From assembly GCA_947451475.1 (NCBI GenBank), contig CANFZC010000017.1:1-40997 (forward strand): a stretch of DNA of 40,997 nucleotides. Reading direction: 5' to 3'. Numbering within the stretch: position 1 is the first letter of the stretch; each line of letters begins with the position of its first letter. The position numbers and the translations under genes were made by a program. The notes under the pieces are model-generated. The model had not been told where the DNA came from. It ran no database searches and was given only the letters and a program-made list of their open reading frames with translations. Shown piece after piece: positions 32,866-40,997 of the stretch. This DNA is from Flavobacteriaceae bacterium. GTDB lineage: Bacteria; Bacteroidota; Bacteroidia; Flavobacteriales; Flavobacteriaceae.

Positions 32866-32893
32866 AAAAACAGAGAAGGGATTGTCTGTTTTT
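32866..32893 (+). terminator. Weak terminator or attenuator between nrdB and nrdA
   Basis: A 9-bp stem (aaaaacaga / tctgttttt) with a 10-nt loop ends in a T-run. It lies 22 nt before the nrdA start, in a 195-bp gap. The stem is mostly A-T, so it could be a partial terminator that lowers nrdA relative to nrdB, or a terminator separating two transcripts. Confidence 0.45.
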
Positions 32894-32915
32894 TAACCAC
32901 TTAAAACAAAAGCCT

Positions 32916-35348
32916 ATGTATGTAGTAAAAAGAGACGGTCACAAGGAACCGGTAATGTTCGACAAAATCACAGATAGAATTAAAAAGCTATGTTATGGTT
33001 TAAACGATTTAGTAGATGCTGTTAAAGTGGCTATGAGGGTAATTGAAGGTTTGTATGACGGAGTTACCACTTCAGAATTAGATAATTTAGCAGCAGAAAC
33101 CGCTGCTTCTATGACAATTGCACACCCTGATTATGCTCAATTGGCGGCGAGAATCGCAATTTCCAACTTGCATAAAAATACCAATAAATCGTTCTCAGAA
33201 ACCATGAACGAGATGTTTCTTTATGTAAACCCAAGAACCAATCAACATGCTCCTTTACTTTCAGAGGAAGTGCACCAAGTAATTCAAGAAAATGCTGAGT
33301 TTTTGAACTCACACATCATATATAACCGTGATTTTAATTATGACTACTTTGGTTTCAAAACCTTGGAGCGTTCGTATTTGTTGAAAATCAATGGTAAAAT
33401 TGTTGAGCGTCCGCAACATATGTTAATGCGTGTTGCTGTTGGAATTCATTTAAACGACCTAGAATCGGTGATAGAAACGTATGATTTGATGTCGAAAAAA
33501 TTCTTTACTCACGCTACTCCAACCTTGTTTAATGCGGGAACTCCAAAACCACAAATGTCATCTTGTTTCTTGTTAACCATGAAAGATGATAGTATTGATG
33601 GAATTTATGATACTTTAAAACAAACTGCAAAAATCTCTCAATCTGCAGGCGGAATTGGATTGTCAATCCATAATGTTCGTGCTACAGGTTCTTATATTCG
33701 TGGAACAAATGGCACTTCGAATGGTATCGTTCCAATGCTACGTGTATTTAATGACACTGCTCGTTATGTTGACCAAGGAGGGGGTAAACGCAAAGGTAGT
33801 TTTGCTATTTACTTAGAGACATGGCATGCCGACATATTTGAATTCCTTGATTTGAAAAAGAATACTGGTAAAGAAGAAATGCGTGCTCGTGATTTATTCT
33901 TTGCCATGTGGACTTCTGATTTATTCATGAAGCGAGTTGAAGAGGATAGTTTCTGGACTTTAATGTGTCCTAATGAATGTCCAGGCTTGTGCGACGTTTA
34001 TGGTGAAGAATTTGAGGCGTTATACACTTCTTATGAGGCTAAGGGGAAAGGAAGAAAAACCATCAAAGCACGTGAATTGTGGGAGAAAATTTTAGAATCT
34101 CAAATTGAAACGGGAACCCCTTATATGCTATACAAAGACGCGGCGAATAGAAAATCCAACCAAAAGAATTTGGGAACCATTCGTTCGTCTAACTTGTGTA
34201 CCGAAATCATGGAATATACTTCAGCTGACGAAATCGCTGTATGTAACCTAGCTTCCATATCGTTGCCTATGTTTGTAGAAAATGGACAATTTAATCACGA
34301 ATTGTTATTCAACGTAACTAAGCGTGTTACCCGTAACCTAAACCGAGTAATTGATCGCAACTATTATCCGGTTCAAGAAGCAGAAAATTCTAACATGCGT
34401 CATCGTCCAGTTGGGTTAGGAGTGCAAGGTTTAGCGGATGCTTTTATTATGTTGCGGATGCCTTTTACAAGCGATGAAGCAAAACAATTGAATCAAGATA
34501 TTTTTGAAACGTTATATTTTGCAGCCGTTACTGCTTCTATGGAAGCTGCAAAAGCAGAAGGGCCTTATTCTTCTTTTAAAGGTTCACCTATATCAGAAGG
34601 ATTATTCCAACACAACCTTTGGAACATCAAAGATGAGGAATTATCTGGAAGATGGGATTGGGCTTCTTTACGCAAAGAGGTGGTTAAACATGGTGTTAGA
34701 AACTCCTTATTGGTAGCTCCTATGCCAACAGCTTCTACTTCTCAAATCCTTGGAAACAATGAAGCTTTTGAGCCTTATACTTCAAATATTTATACCCGTC
34801 GTGTGTTATCAGGAGAGTTCATTGTAGTAAATAAACACTTGTTGAATGATCTTGTGGAAAGAGGACTATGGAATGAGAATTTGAAACAAGAATTAATGAG
34901 AGCTAACGGTTCAGTACAAGACTTAAGCATCCCAGAAGATTTAAAAGAATTGTATAAAACAGTTTGGGAAATGTCTATGAAAGACATTATCGATATGTCA
35001 CGTCATAGAGGGTATTTTATTGACCAGTCGCAATCGTTGAACTTGTTCATGCAAGATGCTAACTATGCCAAACTAACCTCTATGCACTTCTATGCTTGGA
35101 AGAGCGGCTTGAAAACCGGTATGTATTACCTTAGAACTAAAGCTGCAGTTGATGCTATCAAATTCACATTGAATAACGATAAAAAAGCAGAGCCATCAAT
35201 TGTAGAAAAACCAGCAGCAGTAGCTGTTGAGGTCGTGGCTCCCGTTGAAAATGGAGAAATGACAGCCGATGATTTTGCCGCAATGATTGAACGAGCAAGA
35301 AATGCAGCAGGATCTGGAGGTGATGATTGTGAAATGTGTGGGTCTTAA
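32916..35348 (+). CDS. nrdA: Ribonucleoside-diphosphate reductase large subunit (class Ia, eukaryote-like)
   Basis: NrdA carries the catalytic and allosteric sites of class Ia ribonucleotide reductase. The N-terminal [15 protein letters not shown] is an ATP-cone, which gives overall dATP control. Active-site residues match the family: Cys217 (SSCFLL), Asn426, Cys428 and Glu430 (NLCTE), and Cys443 (AVCNLAS). The C-terminal pair Cys805/Cys808 (DCEMCGS) is the redox tail re-reduced by thioredoxin. The 810 residues and the CxMCGS end are close to eukaryotic R1. It pairs with nrdB upstream. A strong hairpin starting 32 nt after the stop ends it. Confidence 0.97.
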   Translation: MYVVKRDGHKEPVMFDKITDRIKKLCYGLNDLVDAVKVAMRVIEGLYDGVTTSELDNLAAETAASMTIAHPDYAQLAARIAISNLHKNTNKSFSETMNEMFLYVNPRTNQHAPLLSEEVHQVIQENAEFLNSHIIYNRDFNYDYFGFKTLERSYLLKINGKIVERPQHMLMRVAVGIHLNDLESVIETYDLMSKKFFTHATPTLFNAGTPKPQMSSCFLLTMKDDSIDGIYDTLKQTAKISQSAGGIGLSIHNVRATGSYIRGTNGTSNGIVPMLRVFNDTARYVDQGGGKRKGSFAIYLETWHADIFEFLDLKKNTGKEEMRARDLFFAMWTSDLFMKRVEEDSFWTLMCPNECPGLCDVYGEEFEALYTSYEAKGKGRKTIKARELWEKILESQIETGTPYMLYKDAANRKSNQKNLGTIRSSNLCTEIMEYTSADEIAVCNLASISLPMFVENGQFNHELLFNVTKRVTRNLNRVIDRNYYPVQEAENSNMRHRPVGLGVQGLADAFIMLRMPFTSDEAKQLNQDIFETLYFAAVTASMEAAKAEGPYSSFKGSPISEGLFQHNLWNIKDEELSGRWDWASLRKEVVKHGVRNSLLVAPMPTASTSQILGNNEAFEPYTSNIYTRRVLSGEFIVVNKHLLNDLVERGLWNENLKQELMRANGSVQDLSIPEDLKELYKTVWEMSMKDIIDMSRHRGYFIDQSQSLNLFMQDANYAKLTSMHFYAWKSGLKTGMYYLRTKAAVDAIKFTLNNDKKAEPSIVEKPAAVAVEVVAPVENGEMTADDFAAMIERARNAAGSGGDDCEMCGS

Positions 35349-35379
35349 TTAAAAAGAACAAGTTAGTAAATAGGATAAT

Positions 35380-35410
35380 GAAAACAGCTATCAACTTGAT
35401 AGCTGTTTTC
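35380..35410 (+). terminator. Strong intrinsic terminator of nrdA
   Basis: A 15-bp perfect inverted repeat (gaaaacagctatcaa / ttgatagctgttttc) has a 1-nt spacer (about 13 bp with a 5-nt loop in practice) and a following T-rich stretch. It lies 32 nt after the nrdA stop. An in-frame ATG at 35378 just before it would make the hairpin coding, which is unlikely. Confidence 0.8.
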
Positions 35411-35443
35411 ATTTTAATTACTTTTGAAACAAATAAAAATATC

Positions 35444-35665
35444 ATGGCAAAAGAAAAAGGAGTTTACACGGGCATTATCGAAAAAGACAAAGACGGCAAC
35501 TATTTTTGCGGGGAATATTTATTGGATTATAAATACACCGAAGCCAGTTTTAAGCTGGGAGACGAAATCAATATCAAAACTGTAATTGCTAATCCAAGTG
35601 ATAAAAGTTATAATTTGTATCCGAAGAAATCACGCAATTTTTTCTTAGCCAATCAAAAAGAGTAA
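35444..35665 (+). CDS. Small cytoplasmic protein of unknown function, 73 residues
   Basis: I place the start at ATG 35444 (MAKEKGVYTGIIEKDKDGNY), because earlier in-frame ATGs lie within or before the nrdA terminator hairpin. The protein is short, rich in Lys, Asp and aromatic residues, with no signal or membrane segment. IIEKDKDGNYFCGEYLLDYKY has strand-like alternation and may form a small beta fold. I do not recognise a family. One base separates its stop from the RDD gene, and GNAT and dGTPase genes follow, so it likely starts that transcript. Confidence 0.65.
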   Translation: MAKEKGVYTGIIEKDKDGNYFCGEYLLDYKYTEASFKLGDEINIKTVIANPSDKSYNLYPKKSRNFFLANQKE

Positions 35666-35666
35666 T

Positions 35667-36173
35667 ATGGGAGAGAACGTTCCAAAACAATTTCAACTTA
35701 CGGAAGATTTATATGCATCGCATTCGCAACGTTTTTTGAATTTGGTCATCGATACATTTATTCTTTTGGTTTTGTTCTTTTTATCGCTTGTTTTTTTAAT
35801 TGCTATCATGGAACTTAATGGAAATAAAAACTTTCCGAATTATTTCGTTAAAAACCAAATAGCACAATATACTTTTGTTAGTTGTATTTCGTTGTTTTAT
35901 TATAATTTTTTTGAAATTTTATTGGCAAGGACGATAGGGAAATTAATAACACAAACGATGGTAGTTACTATAAATGGTGAGCGTCCTGGCCACGAAATAA
36001 TTTTAATTCGTTCTATATGTCGTTTAATTCCCTTTAATGCAATTTCGTTTTTGGGAATAACGCCAAGAGGATGGCACGATTCCATTTCAAAAACCTATGT
36101 TGTGCGGGCTAAGTTATTGGAAGAAAGAATGCAAGCCAGTCAGTCGTTAAACAATCGAACAGGTGAATCATAA
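35667..36173 (+). CDS. RDD family membrane protein
   Basis: The 168-residue protein has three predicted membrane helices (about 25-50, 68-88 and a weaker one near 115-135). The family's Arg and Asp residues appear in SQRFLNLVIDTFIL and in ILLARTIGKLITQTMVV. RDD proteins sit in the inner membrane and their role is not settled; some are proposed ion transporters. The gene lies 1 nt after the small unknown gene and 5 nt before a GNAT gene, so it is part of a short operon. Confidence 0.85.
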   Translation: MGENVPKQFQLTEDLYASHSQRFLNLVIDTFILLVLFFLSLVFLIAIMELNGNKNFPNYFVKNQIAQYTFVSCISLFYYNFFEILLARTIGKLITQTMVVTINGERPGHEIILIRSICRLIPFNAISFLGITPRGWHDSISKTYVVRAKLLEERMQASQSLNNRTGES

Positions 36174-36178
36174 CTCCC

Positions 36179-36622
36179 ATGTTAGTCAAAGACACTTCTG
36201 AAAACCCCGATTTCCAAAAGTTGACTCGTCAATTTGATGACTTTTTGGTTGAAATAGACGGTGATGAAAAGGATTTTTTTGCACAATACAATCAAATATA
36301 CTTGGACCATGTGATCATTTATTATGAAGGCGGACAAGCTGTTGGATGCGGTGCTTTCAAGCCTTATGAAGAGGACGTAGCCGAAATCAAGCGTATGTTT
36401 GTGATGCCAGAGCAGCGAGGAAAAGGTATTGCAGGAATGCTATTAAATGAATTAGAACTTTGGGCTAAGTCTTTGGGTTTTAATTATTGTCTATTGGAAA
36501 CGTCTAGTAAATTGACAAGCGCCTTAGTGTTATATCATAAATCAGGGTATGCAGTCGTTCCAAATTACGGACAATATCAGGGCGTTGAAAGTAGCGTGTG
36601 CTTAAAAAAGACAATAAAATAA
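36179..36622 (+). CDS. GNAT family N-acetyltransferase
   Basis: The 147-residue protein has the GNAT core. The acetyl-CoA loop is EQRGKGIAGMLLNELE near 80-95, preceded by the beta4 strand AEIKRMFVMP. The final strands (YCLLETSSKLTSALVLYHKSGY) are also typical. It is small and lacks other domains. The substrate cannot be read. It follows the RDD gene by 5 nt and precedes the dGTPase by 52 nt, and probably belongs to the same transcript as the genes before it. Confidence 0.9.
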   Translation: MLVKDTSENPDFQKLTRQFDDFLVEIDGDEKDFFAQYNQIYLDHVIIYYEGGQAVGCGAFKPYEEDVAEIKRMFVMPEQRGKGIAGMLLNELELWAKSLGFNYCLLETSSKLTSALVLYHKSGYAVVPNYGQYQGVESSVCLKKTIK

Positions 36623-36674
36623 GTTATATTTAACTTCTAAAAATAATAATAGTTAATCAACAATCTTCAATAGC

Positions 36675-38009
36675 ATGACCTGGGAACAACTTTTATCACT
36701 AAAACGCCAAGGCGACACTAGTAAGAGACTTCGAATTGAACAAGATGATACGCGCTTGGGCTTTGAAGTAGATTATGACCGTATCATCTTTTCATCTGCT
36801 TTTAGAAGTCTGCAAGATAAAACCCAAGTCATTCCGCTTTCTAAAACGGATTTTGTGCATACCCGTTTGACCCACAGTTTGGAAGTTTCGGTAGTGGGAC
36901 GCTCTATTGGCCGACTAGTAGGAAAGAAGATTATTGAAAAATACCCTCATTTAAAAGAAGTTCACGGTTATCATATGAATGACTTTGGGGCTATCGTTGC
37001 GGCGGCAGCCTTAGCACATGATATTGGCAATCCTCCTTTTGGGCACTCGGGTGAAAAAGCCATAGGCGAGTATTTTGCTATTGGGAAAGGCCAGAAATTC
37101 GAAGACCAATTAACACCTAAACAATGGCAAGATCTAATCGATTTTGAAGGCAATGCCAATGGGTTTTCGGTATTGACTAGTTCGCGTCCTGGTATAGAAG
37201 GTAGTTTGCGTTTGTCTTATGCGACCCTTGGGGCCTTTACTAAATATCCCAAAGAGAGTTTGCCTAAAAAGCCTACCCAAAACATAGCTGATAAAAAATA
37301 CGGTTTTTTCCAATCGGATGCGCCATTTTTTCAAGAAGTTGCGGAAGAATTGGGCATGATTTCTAATAAAACCGGAGATGATATTGGATATGAAAGACAT
37401 CCGTTGGCCTTTTTAGTGGAAGCAGCAGATGATATTTGTTATACCATTATCGACTTTGAAGACGGTATTAATTTAGGCCTAGTTTCTGAAGATTTTGCTT
37501 TAGAGTATTTAATCAAATTAGTGAAAGACACCATCGATGCGGCTAAATATCAAACCCTAACCACCAAAGAAGACCGAATCAGTTATTTGCGCGCCTTAGC
37601 CATTGGAAATCTAATAAACGATGCGGTAAAGGTCTTTATTGAAAACGAAGAAGCTATTTTACAAGGCAACTTTCATTATGCTTTAACCGATAAGAGTAAG
37701 TACAAAGCCCAAATGGATGATATCATCAAACTAAGTGTTAAGAATATATATCAGAGTCGGGAAGTAATTGAGAAAGAACTTTCGGGGTACCAAATCATCA
37801 ACAATTTGTTGGATAAATTCATTACAGCCTATAACAACAATCATGAAGGGAAGGCTACAAATTATGATAAATTGTTATTGAAGATTCTACCAGAAAAACA
37901 CCATTTGGAAAAAGAAAGTCTGTATGATCGATTGTTGCATATTTGCCACTTTATTTCCATGCTTACCGACGGAAAAGCAGTACAGTTGAATCAAATTGTA
38001 ACAGCCTAA
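36675..38009 (+). CDS. dgt: dGTP triphosphohydrolase (dGTPase), HD family
   Basis: The enzyme hydrolyses dGTP (and possibly other dNTPs) to the deoxynucleoside and triphosphate, helping balance dNTP pools. The HD metal motif is present: RLTHSLEVS with His67 and AALAHDIGNPPFGH with His115 and Asp116, and a downstream EAADDICY block carries the last Asp. The N-terminal RIEQDDTRLGFEVDYDRI matches the dGTPase branch. The 444 residues fit that family. It is near nrdA/nrdB, which supports dNTP control as its role. Its stop overlaps the dxs stop by 4 bp, so the genes converge with no terminator. Confidence 0.92.
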   Translation: MTWEQLLSLKRQGDTSKRLRIEQDDTRLGFEVDYDRIIFSSAFRSLQDKTQVIPLSKTDFVHTRLTHSLEVSVVGRSIGRLVGKKIIEKYPHLKEVHGYHMNDFGAIVAAAALAHDIGNPPFGHSGEKAIGEYFAIGKGQKFEDQLTPKQWQDLIDFEGNANGFSVLTSSRPGIEGSLRLSYATLGAFTKYPKESLPKKPTQNIADKKYGFFQSDAPFFQEVAEELGMISNKTGDDIGYERHPLAFLVEAADDICYTIIDFEDGINLGLVSEDFALEYLIKLVKDTIDAAKYQTLTTKEDRISYLRALAIGNLINDAVKVFIENEEAILQGNFHYALTDKSKYKAQMDDIIKLSVKNIYQSREVIEKELSGYQIINNLLDKFITAYNNNHEGKATNYDKLLLKILPEKHHLEKESLYDRLLHICHFISMLTDGKAVQLNQIVTA

Positions 38010-39781
38010 TCTAACTGGGATAATAGTGTTTTTAAACCATCTACATCAATATTACACAATTGTTGTAGTTCATTTATACTACCATGTTCAATAAACTGAT
38101 CTGGAACACCACACAAATAGATCTCGTTGATGTAATCATTTTTAGCCGAAAACTCTAATACGCCACTACCAAAACCACCTATAGTGACACCGTCTTCTAC
38201 CGTTATGATGACGGGGAATTTATCACATATTTTATGTAATTTCTTTTCGTCTAAGGGTTTTATGAAGCCAAAATGATAATGTGCAAAGCGATTAGTGTCC
38301 TCTAAGTCCCTGAGCGCTGAAGTTACATTGGCAGCCATAGTTCCTGTTGAGAGTATAGCTACTTTTTTCCCTTTCTTGAGTTTTTGTGCTATTCCTATTT
38401 CTATCTTTTGAAAGAGCGCTGGTGCTCTCCAGTCGCTATTATTTCCTCGTCCTCTTGGATAGCGAATGGCAATAGGATGTTTCAACCCTAACGAAGCAGT
38501 ATATAAAATGTTTTGTAGATCGATTTCATCTTTAGGGGCATACAGGATCATGTTTGGGATACAACGCAAGAAAGCAATGTCGAAGACTCCATGGTGCGTT
38601 GCACCATCTTCTCCCACTAAACCTGCCCGGTCTAAGCAAAAAATAACGGGTAGATTTTGCAAAGCAACATCGTGTATGAGTTGGTCATAAGCCCGTTGGA
38701 AAAATGTAGCATAGATGTTACAAAACACCACCATTCCTTGTGTAGCCATACCAGCGGCAAGTGTAACGGCGTGTTGTTCGGCGATGCCTACGTCAAAGGT
38801 TCTTTCGGGGAAGGCTTCCATCATGAATTTCATCGAACTACCGCTTAGCATAGCTGGAGTAATACCAATGATTTTCGGATTGTTTTTGGCCAATTCCACT
38901 AAGGTTAAACCAAATACATCTTGGAACTTAGCCGGTAAATTATCATTGGATTGTTTTATTAATTCGCCCGTAGCAGCATCAAACTTCCCCGGGGCGTGGT
39001 ATTTCACCTGGTCTTCTTCGGCTTGTTGTAAGCCTTTCCCTTTAGTGGTTATGATATGAAGGAACTTAGGTCCTTTTACTTTTTTAAGGCGTTCCAGTTC
39101 TTTTATTAAACCTTCTAAATCATGCCCGTCTAGGGGGCCTGTATAATTAAAGTTCAACGATTTAATCATGTTGTTCTGCTTGGGGTTCTTTCCTTCTTTT
39201 ACTGCGGTTAAGTAGTTTTTTAAAGCCCCGACACTCGGGTCAATTCCGATAGCATTGTCGTTTAGAATCACTAACAAATCAGCATCGGTAACGCCGGCAT
39301 GATTCAGCCCTTCAAAAGCCATTCCGCTAGCAATAGAAGCATCCCCTATTACTGCAATATGATGTTTGTTTTCTCCTTTTAATTGCGAAGCAAGGGCCAT
39401 CCCTAAAGCAGCCGATATAGACGTAGACGAATGCCCCACGCCAAAAGTATCATAAACACTCTCACTGCGTTTGGGAAAACCCGACAGGCCTCCTAGTTGG
39501 CGATTCGTATCAAACTTAGTTCTTCGTTCGGTTAGGATTTTATGTCCGTAGGCTTGATGTCCTACATCCCAAACCAGTAAATCACTGGGCGTATCAAAGA
39601 CATAATGCAAGGCAATGGTTAACTCTACCACCCCTAATGAAGCTCCTAAATGCCCTTCCTTTACCGCTACGATATCAATAATAAAGTCCCGTAACTCTTT
39701 GGCAACTTGTGGCAATTGCGAACGTTCTATGGTTCGCAGGTCGGCGGGATTATTGATGTGTTGCAGTAATTTTTTTGACAT
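38006..39781 (-). CDS. dxs: 1-deoxy-D-xylulose-5-phosphate synthase
   Basis: DXS condenses pyruvate and glyceraldehyde 3-phosphate with thiamine diphosphate, the first step of the MEP isoprenoid pathway. I choose ATG 39781 (MSKKLLQHINNPADLR), which matches the family start; an upstream ATG at 39796 adds only five residues. Motifs include DVGHQAYGHKIL near 73-84, the ThDP motif beginning GDASIASG near 145 and ending NDN near 175, and the transketolase region EQHAVTLAAGMA. At 591 residues it is shorter than E. coli DXS (about 620) but within range. It converges on dGTPase with overlapping stops. Confidence 0.95.
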   Translation of the reverse strand: MSKKLLQHINNPADLRTIERSQLPQVAKELRDFIIDIVAVKEGHLGASLGVVELTIALHYVFDTPSDLLVWDVGHQAYGHKILTERRTKFDTNRQLGGLSGFPKRSESVYDTFGVGHSSTSISAALGMALASQLKGENKHHIAVIGDASIASGMAFEGLNHAGVTDADLLVILNDNAIGIDPSVGALKNYLTAVKEGKNPKQNNMIKSLNFNYTGPLDGHDLEGLIKELERLKKVKGPKFLHIITTKGKGLQQAEEDQVKYHAPGKFDAATGELIKQSNDNLPAKFQDVFGLTLVELAKNNPKIIGITPAMLSGSSMKFMMEAFPERTFDVGIAEQHAVTLAAGMATQGMVVFCNIYATFFQRAYDQLIHDVALQNLPVIFCLDRAGLVGEDGATHHGVFDIAFLRCIPNMILYAPKDEIDLQNILYTASLGLKHPIAIRYPRGRGNNSDWRAPALFQKIEIGIAQKLKKGKKVAILSTGTMAANVTSALRDLEDTNRFAHYHFGFIKPLDEKKLHKICDKFPVIITVEDGVTIGGFGSGVLEFSAKNDYINEIYLCGVPDQFIEHGSINELQQLCNIDVDGLKTLLSQLD

Positions 39782-39867
39782 AAGACAAATGTACAATTTG
39801 AAATTGTATTTTTACTGAATAAATTTAGGTCAATAATCAATTTAAGCACATCGAATTCACTAAACAA

Positions 39868-39885
39868 CATTCGTGTATTCGTGGC
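39868..39885 (+). repeat. 18-bp dispersed motif, copy 2
   Basis: It reads CATTCGTGTATTCGTGGC and matches 16 of 18 positions with the copy at 9213-9230. It lies 10 nt upstream of the tadA ATG. Confidence 0.55.
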
Positions 39886-39894
39886 ATTATAGAC

Positions 39895-40338
39895 ATGGAA
39901 AACCCATTCACCGACGAATACTTCATGAAGAAAGCTTTGCAAGAAGCTGAGGTTGCTTTTGATAAAGGTGAAATACCAGTGGGTGCCGTTATTGTAATTG
40001 ACAATAAAATCATAGCGCGTACCCATAACCTAACCGAAATGCTCCATGATGTTACGGCTCATGCTGAGATGCAAGCCATTACTTCGGCAGCCAATTTCAT
40101 TGGGGGAAAATACTTAAAAGGGTGCACCTTATATGTTACCTTAGAACCTTGCCAAATGTGTGCTGGCGCTTTGTACTGGAGTCAGATTAGTAAAATAGTT
40201 TTTGGTGCTTGTGATGACCAACGTGGGTTCCAAATTTTAGGCACCACTCTTCATCCTAAAACCCAAGTCGTTAAAGGGGTTTTAGCACAAGAAGCCGCTG
40301 ATTTAATAGTGCGGTTTTTTGCTTCTAGAAGGAAATAA
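39895..40338 (+). CDS. tadA: tRNA-specific adenosine deaminase TadA
   Basis: TadA deaminates adenosine-34 of tRNA-Arg to inosine. The zinc site is His56 with the catalytic Glu58 (HAEMQA) and Cys86/Cys89 (EPCQMC). The N-terminal FMKKALQEAEVAFDKGEIPV and the C-terminal FFASRR are typical of TadA rather than guanine deaminase, which would show different loops. The 147 residues match. It is divergent from dxs, and the 18-bp repeat lies just before the start codon. The substrate assignment is by family similarity. Confidence 0.9.
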   Translation: MENPFTDEYFMKKALQEAEVAFDKGEIPVGAVIVIDNKIIARTHNLTEMLHDVTAHAEMQAITSAANFIGGKYLKGCTLYVTLEPCQMCAGALYWSQISKIVFGACDDQRGFQILGTTLHPKTQVVKGVLAQEAADLIVRFFASRRK

Positions 40339-40425
40339 AAACCTAGTAAACCAGCATTCATTACATCATGGTAAAAGATGAATTTGGGTTTGAGATTAAG
40401 ATACGGGTAGAGATTATCAAGTAAT

Positions 40426-40456
40426 AAAAAAACCCCGAGTAAATCGGGGCTTTTTA
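40426..40456. terminator. Bidirectional terminator between tadA and the T9SS gene
   Basis: A 6-bp GC-rich stem (ccccga / tcgggg) with a 5-nt loop is flanked by an A-run before and a T-run after, between convergent genes. Confidence 0.85.
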
Positions 40457-40459
40457 TTT

Positions 40460-40997
40460 TTATTCTTTTATAAACTTTCCAGTTGCAGTTCCTTTATCGC
40501 TTACAACCTTAATAAAATAATTTCCTGCTTTCAATTCTGAAACATCGATGGTTTCCGCAGGATTTGTGATGACCTGTACTAATTGTCCCAAGGTATTGTA
40601 GATACTAATAGAACTAATCGTTGTTTTTTGTTTAGCCGTTAGGGTTAAACTGCTTTTCGCCGGTACGGGAGCCAAAGTAAAGACGGTATTAAAATCAAAA
40701 TCAACGTTGCCTAAGGTTTGTATCGTAGTTGTGGCAGTATTGGTCACAATGGGAGCATTGTAGTCAAAATAAATATTGGCCGTATTGCTAAAGCTATCGC
40801 CTACTACTAATGTTGGTTTGGTTTTTATTTTAAAGGCGACATACCCGTCATTATGGGCATCATCAAAGGGGAGATTGATGTTTTCAAAGATAAACTCTAC
40901 TTGATTAGTATTCGTAATTCGCGTTGAAAAAGCAGCACTGCCGCTCATTGGCACTAAACTATTGATGTCATATTTAGTAGTGTCAATCATGTCTTTG
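40460..40997 (-). CDS. C-terminal part of a large T9SS-secreted protein, 5' end beyond window
   Basis: The frame is open to the right edge with no start required, so this is the C-terminal 178 residues or so of a longer protein. TANIYFDYNAPIVTNTA is a motif seen just before the sorting domain in many large T9SS cargo proteins. The last 75 residues form a type A sorting domain (FTLAPVPAKSSL, YNTLGQLVQV, AGNYFIKV, ending FIKE). It should be secreted by T9SS to the cell surface. The N-terminal domains, and so the function, lie outside the window. Confidence 0.85.
   Translation of the reverse strand, partial: KDMIDTTKYDINSLVPMSGSAAFSTRITNTNQVEFIFENINLPFDDAHNDGYVAFKIKTKPTLVVGDSFSNTANIYFDYNAPIVTNTATTTIQTLGNVDFDFNTVFTLAPVPAKSSLTLTAKQKTTISSISIYNTLGQLVQVITNPAETIDVSELKAGNYFIKVVSDKGTATGKFIKE

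Noticed and set aside
39786..39793. TACATTTG box on the minus strand, possible dxs promoter
   Set aside because: It ends 5 nt before the chosen dxs ATG, so the transcript would be leaderless or start inside the gene. The family alignment fixes the start at 39781, so I did not annotate it.
40368..40424. 18-codon frame (MVKDEFGFEIKIR) between tadA and the T9SS gene
   Set aside because: Too short, with no upstream signals or recognisable homology; may be a remnant, but nothing supports it.
1..40997. CRISPR arrays, transposons, prophage or defence island
   Set aside because: No spaced identical repeats, no transposase, integrase, recombinase or phage structural gene, and no restriction, toxin-antitoxin or abortive-infection gene found in any frame examined.

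Overview
This window looks like a chromosomal segment of a Flavobacterium-type bacterium (Bacteroidota, Flavobacteriaceae). The support is combined: AT-rich DNA, a fused MurF-alanine racemase, three proteins with type IX secretion (T9SS) C-terminal sorting domains, Omp28- and DUF6029-type proteins, a eukaryote-like NrdA/NrdB pair, almost no Shine-Dalgarno sequences, and repeated TAnnTTTG boxes in gaps, the -7 element described for Flavobacterium. I see no phage, transposase, CRISPR array or classical defence island; most of the window is core genome.

Layout. 1-5691 (mostly minus): the 5' part of a secreted esterase, asd, mscL, murF-alr and tdk. 5890-7484 (plus): an acidic protein of unknown function overlapping rsmI. 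7530-12463: adenine deaminase, recJ, lpxH-like, queD and an unlisted 57-residue membrane protein. 12548-18365: an envelope block with three thioredoxin-fold proteins (Omp28-like lipoprotein, TlpA-like, T9SS-secreted Omp28-like), a DUF6029 outer-membrane protein and a small T9SS cargo. 18528-18671: a broken tRNA followed by tRNA-Ala(GGC). 18709-25163: DUF3109, MarC, a small membrane protein, a FAD-binding protein, S41 protease, dCMP deaminase, HupE, TerB and fbp, with a foldable intergenic element at 22818-22913. 25300-31336: M48 peptidase, GNAT and aspartate kinase as a tight operon, then a very large unrecognised outer-membrane protein. 31743-38009: nrdB, nrdA, a small unknown, RDD, GNAT and dGTPase. 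38006-40338: dxs and tadA, then the end of a large T9SS adhesin-like protein that runs off the right edge.

How the genes fit together. Several act on nucleotides: tdk, dCMP deaminase, RNR and dGTPase set dNTP pools, and adenine deaminase salvages purine. Asd and aspartate kinase are consecutive steps of the aspartate pathway but lie 25 kb apart. MurF-Alr supplies and uses D-alanine for peptidoglycan, and LpxH serves lipid A. The envelope block suggests thiol-disulfide chemistry in several extracytoplasmic compartments.

Most novel-looking items: the structured element with its own -7 box at 22818-22927, the truncated tRNA joined to tRNA-Ala, the multi-compartment thioredoxin block with its cysteine-bearing DUF6029 protein, and dispersed short repeats that abut or enter gene ends.
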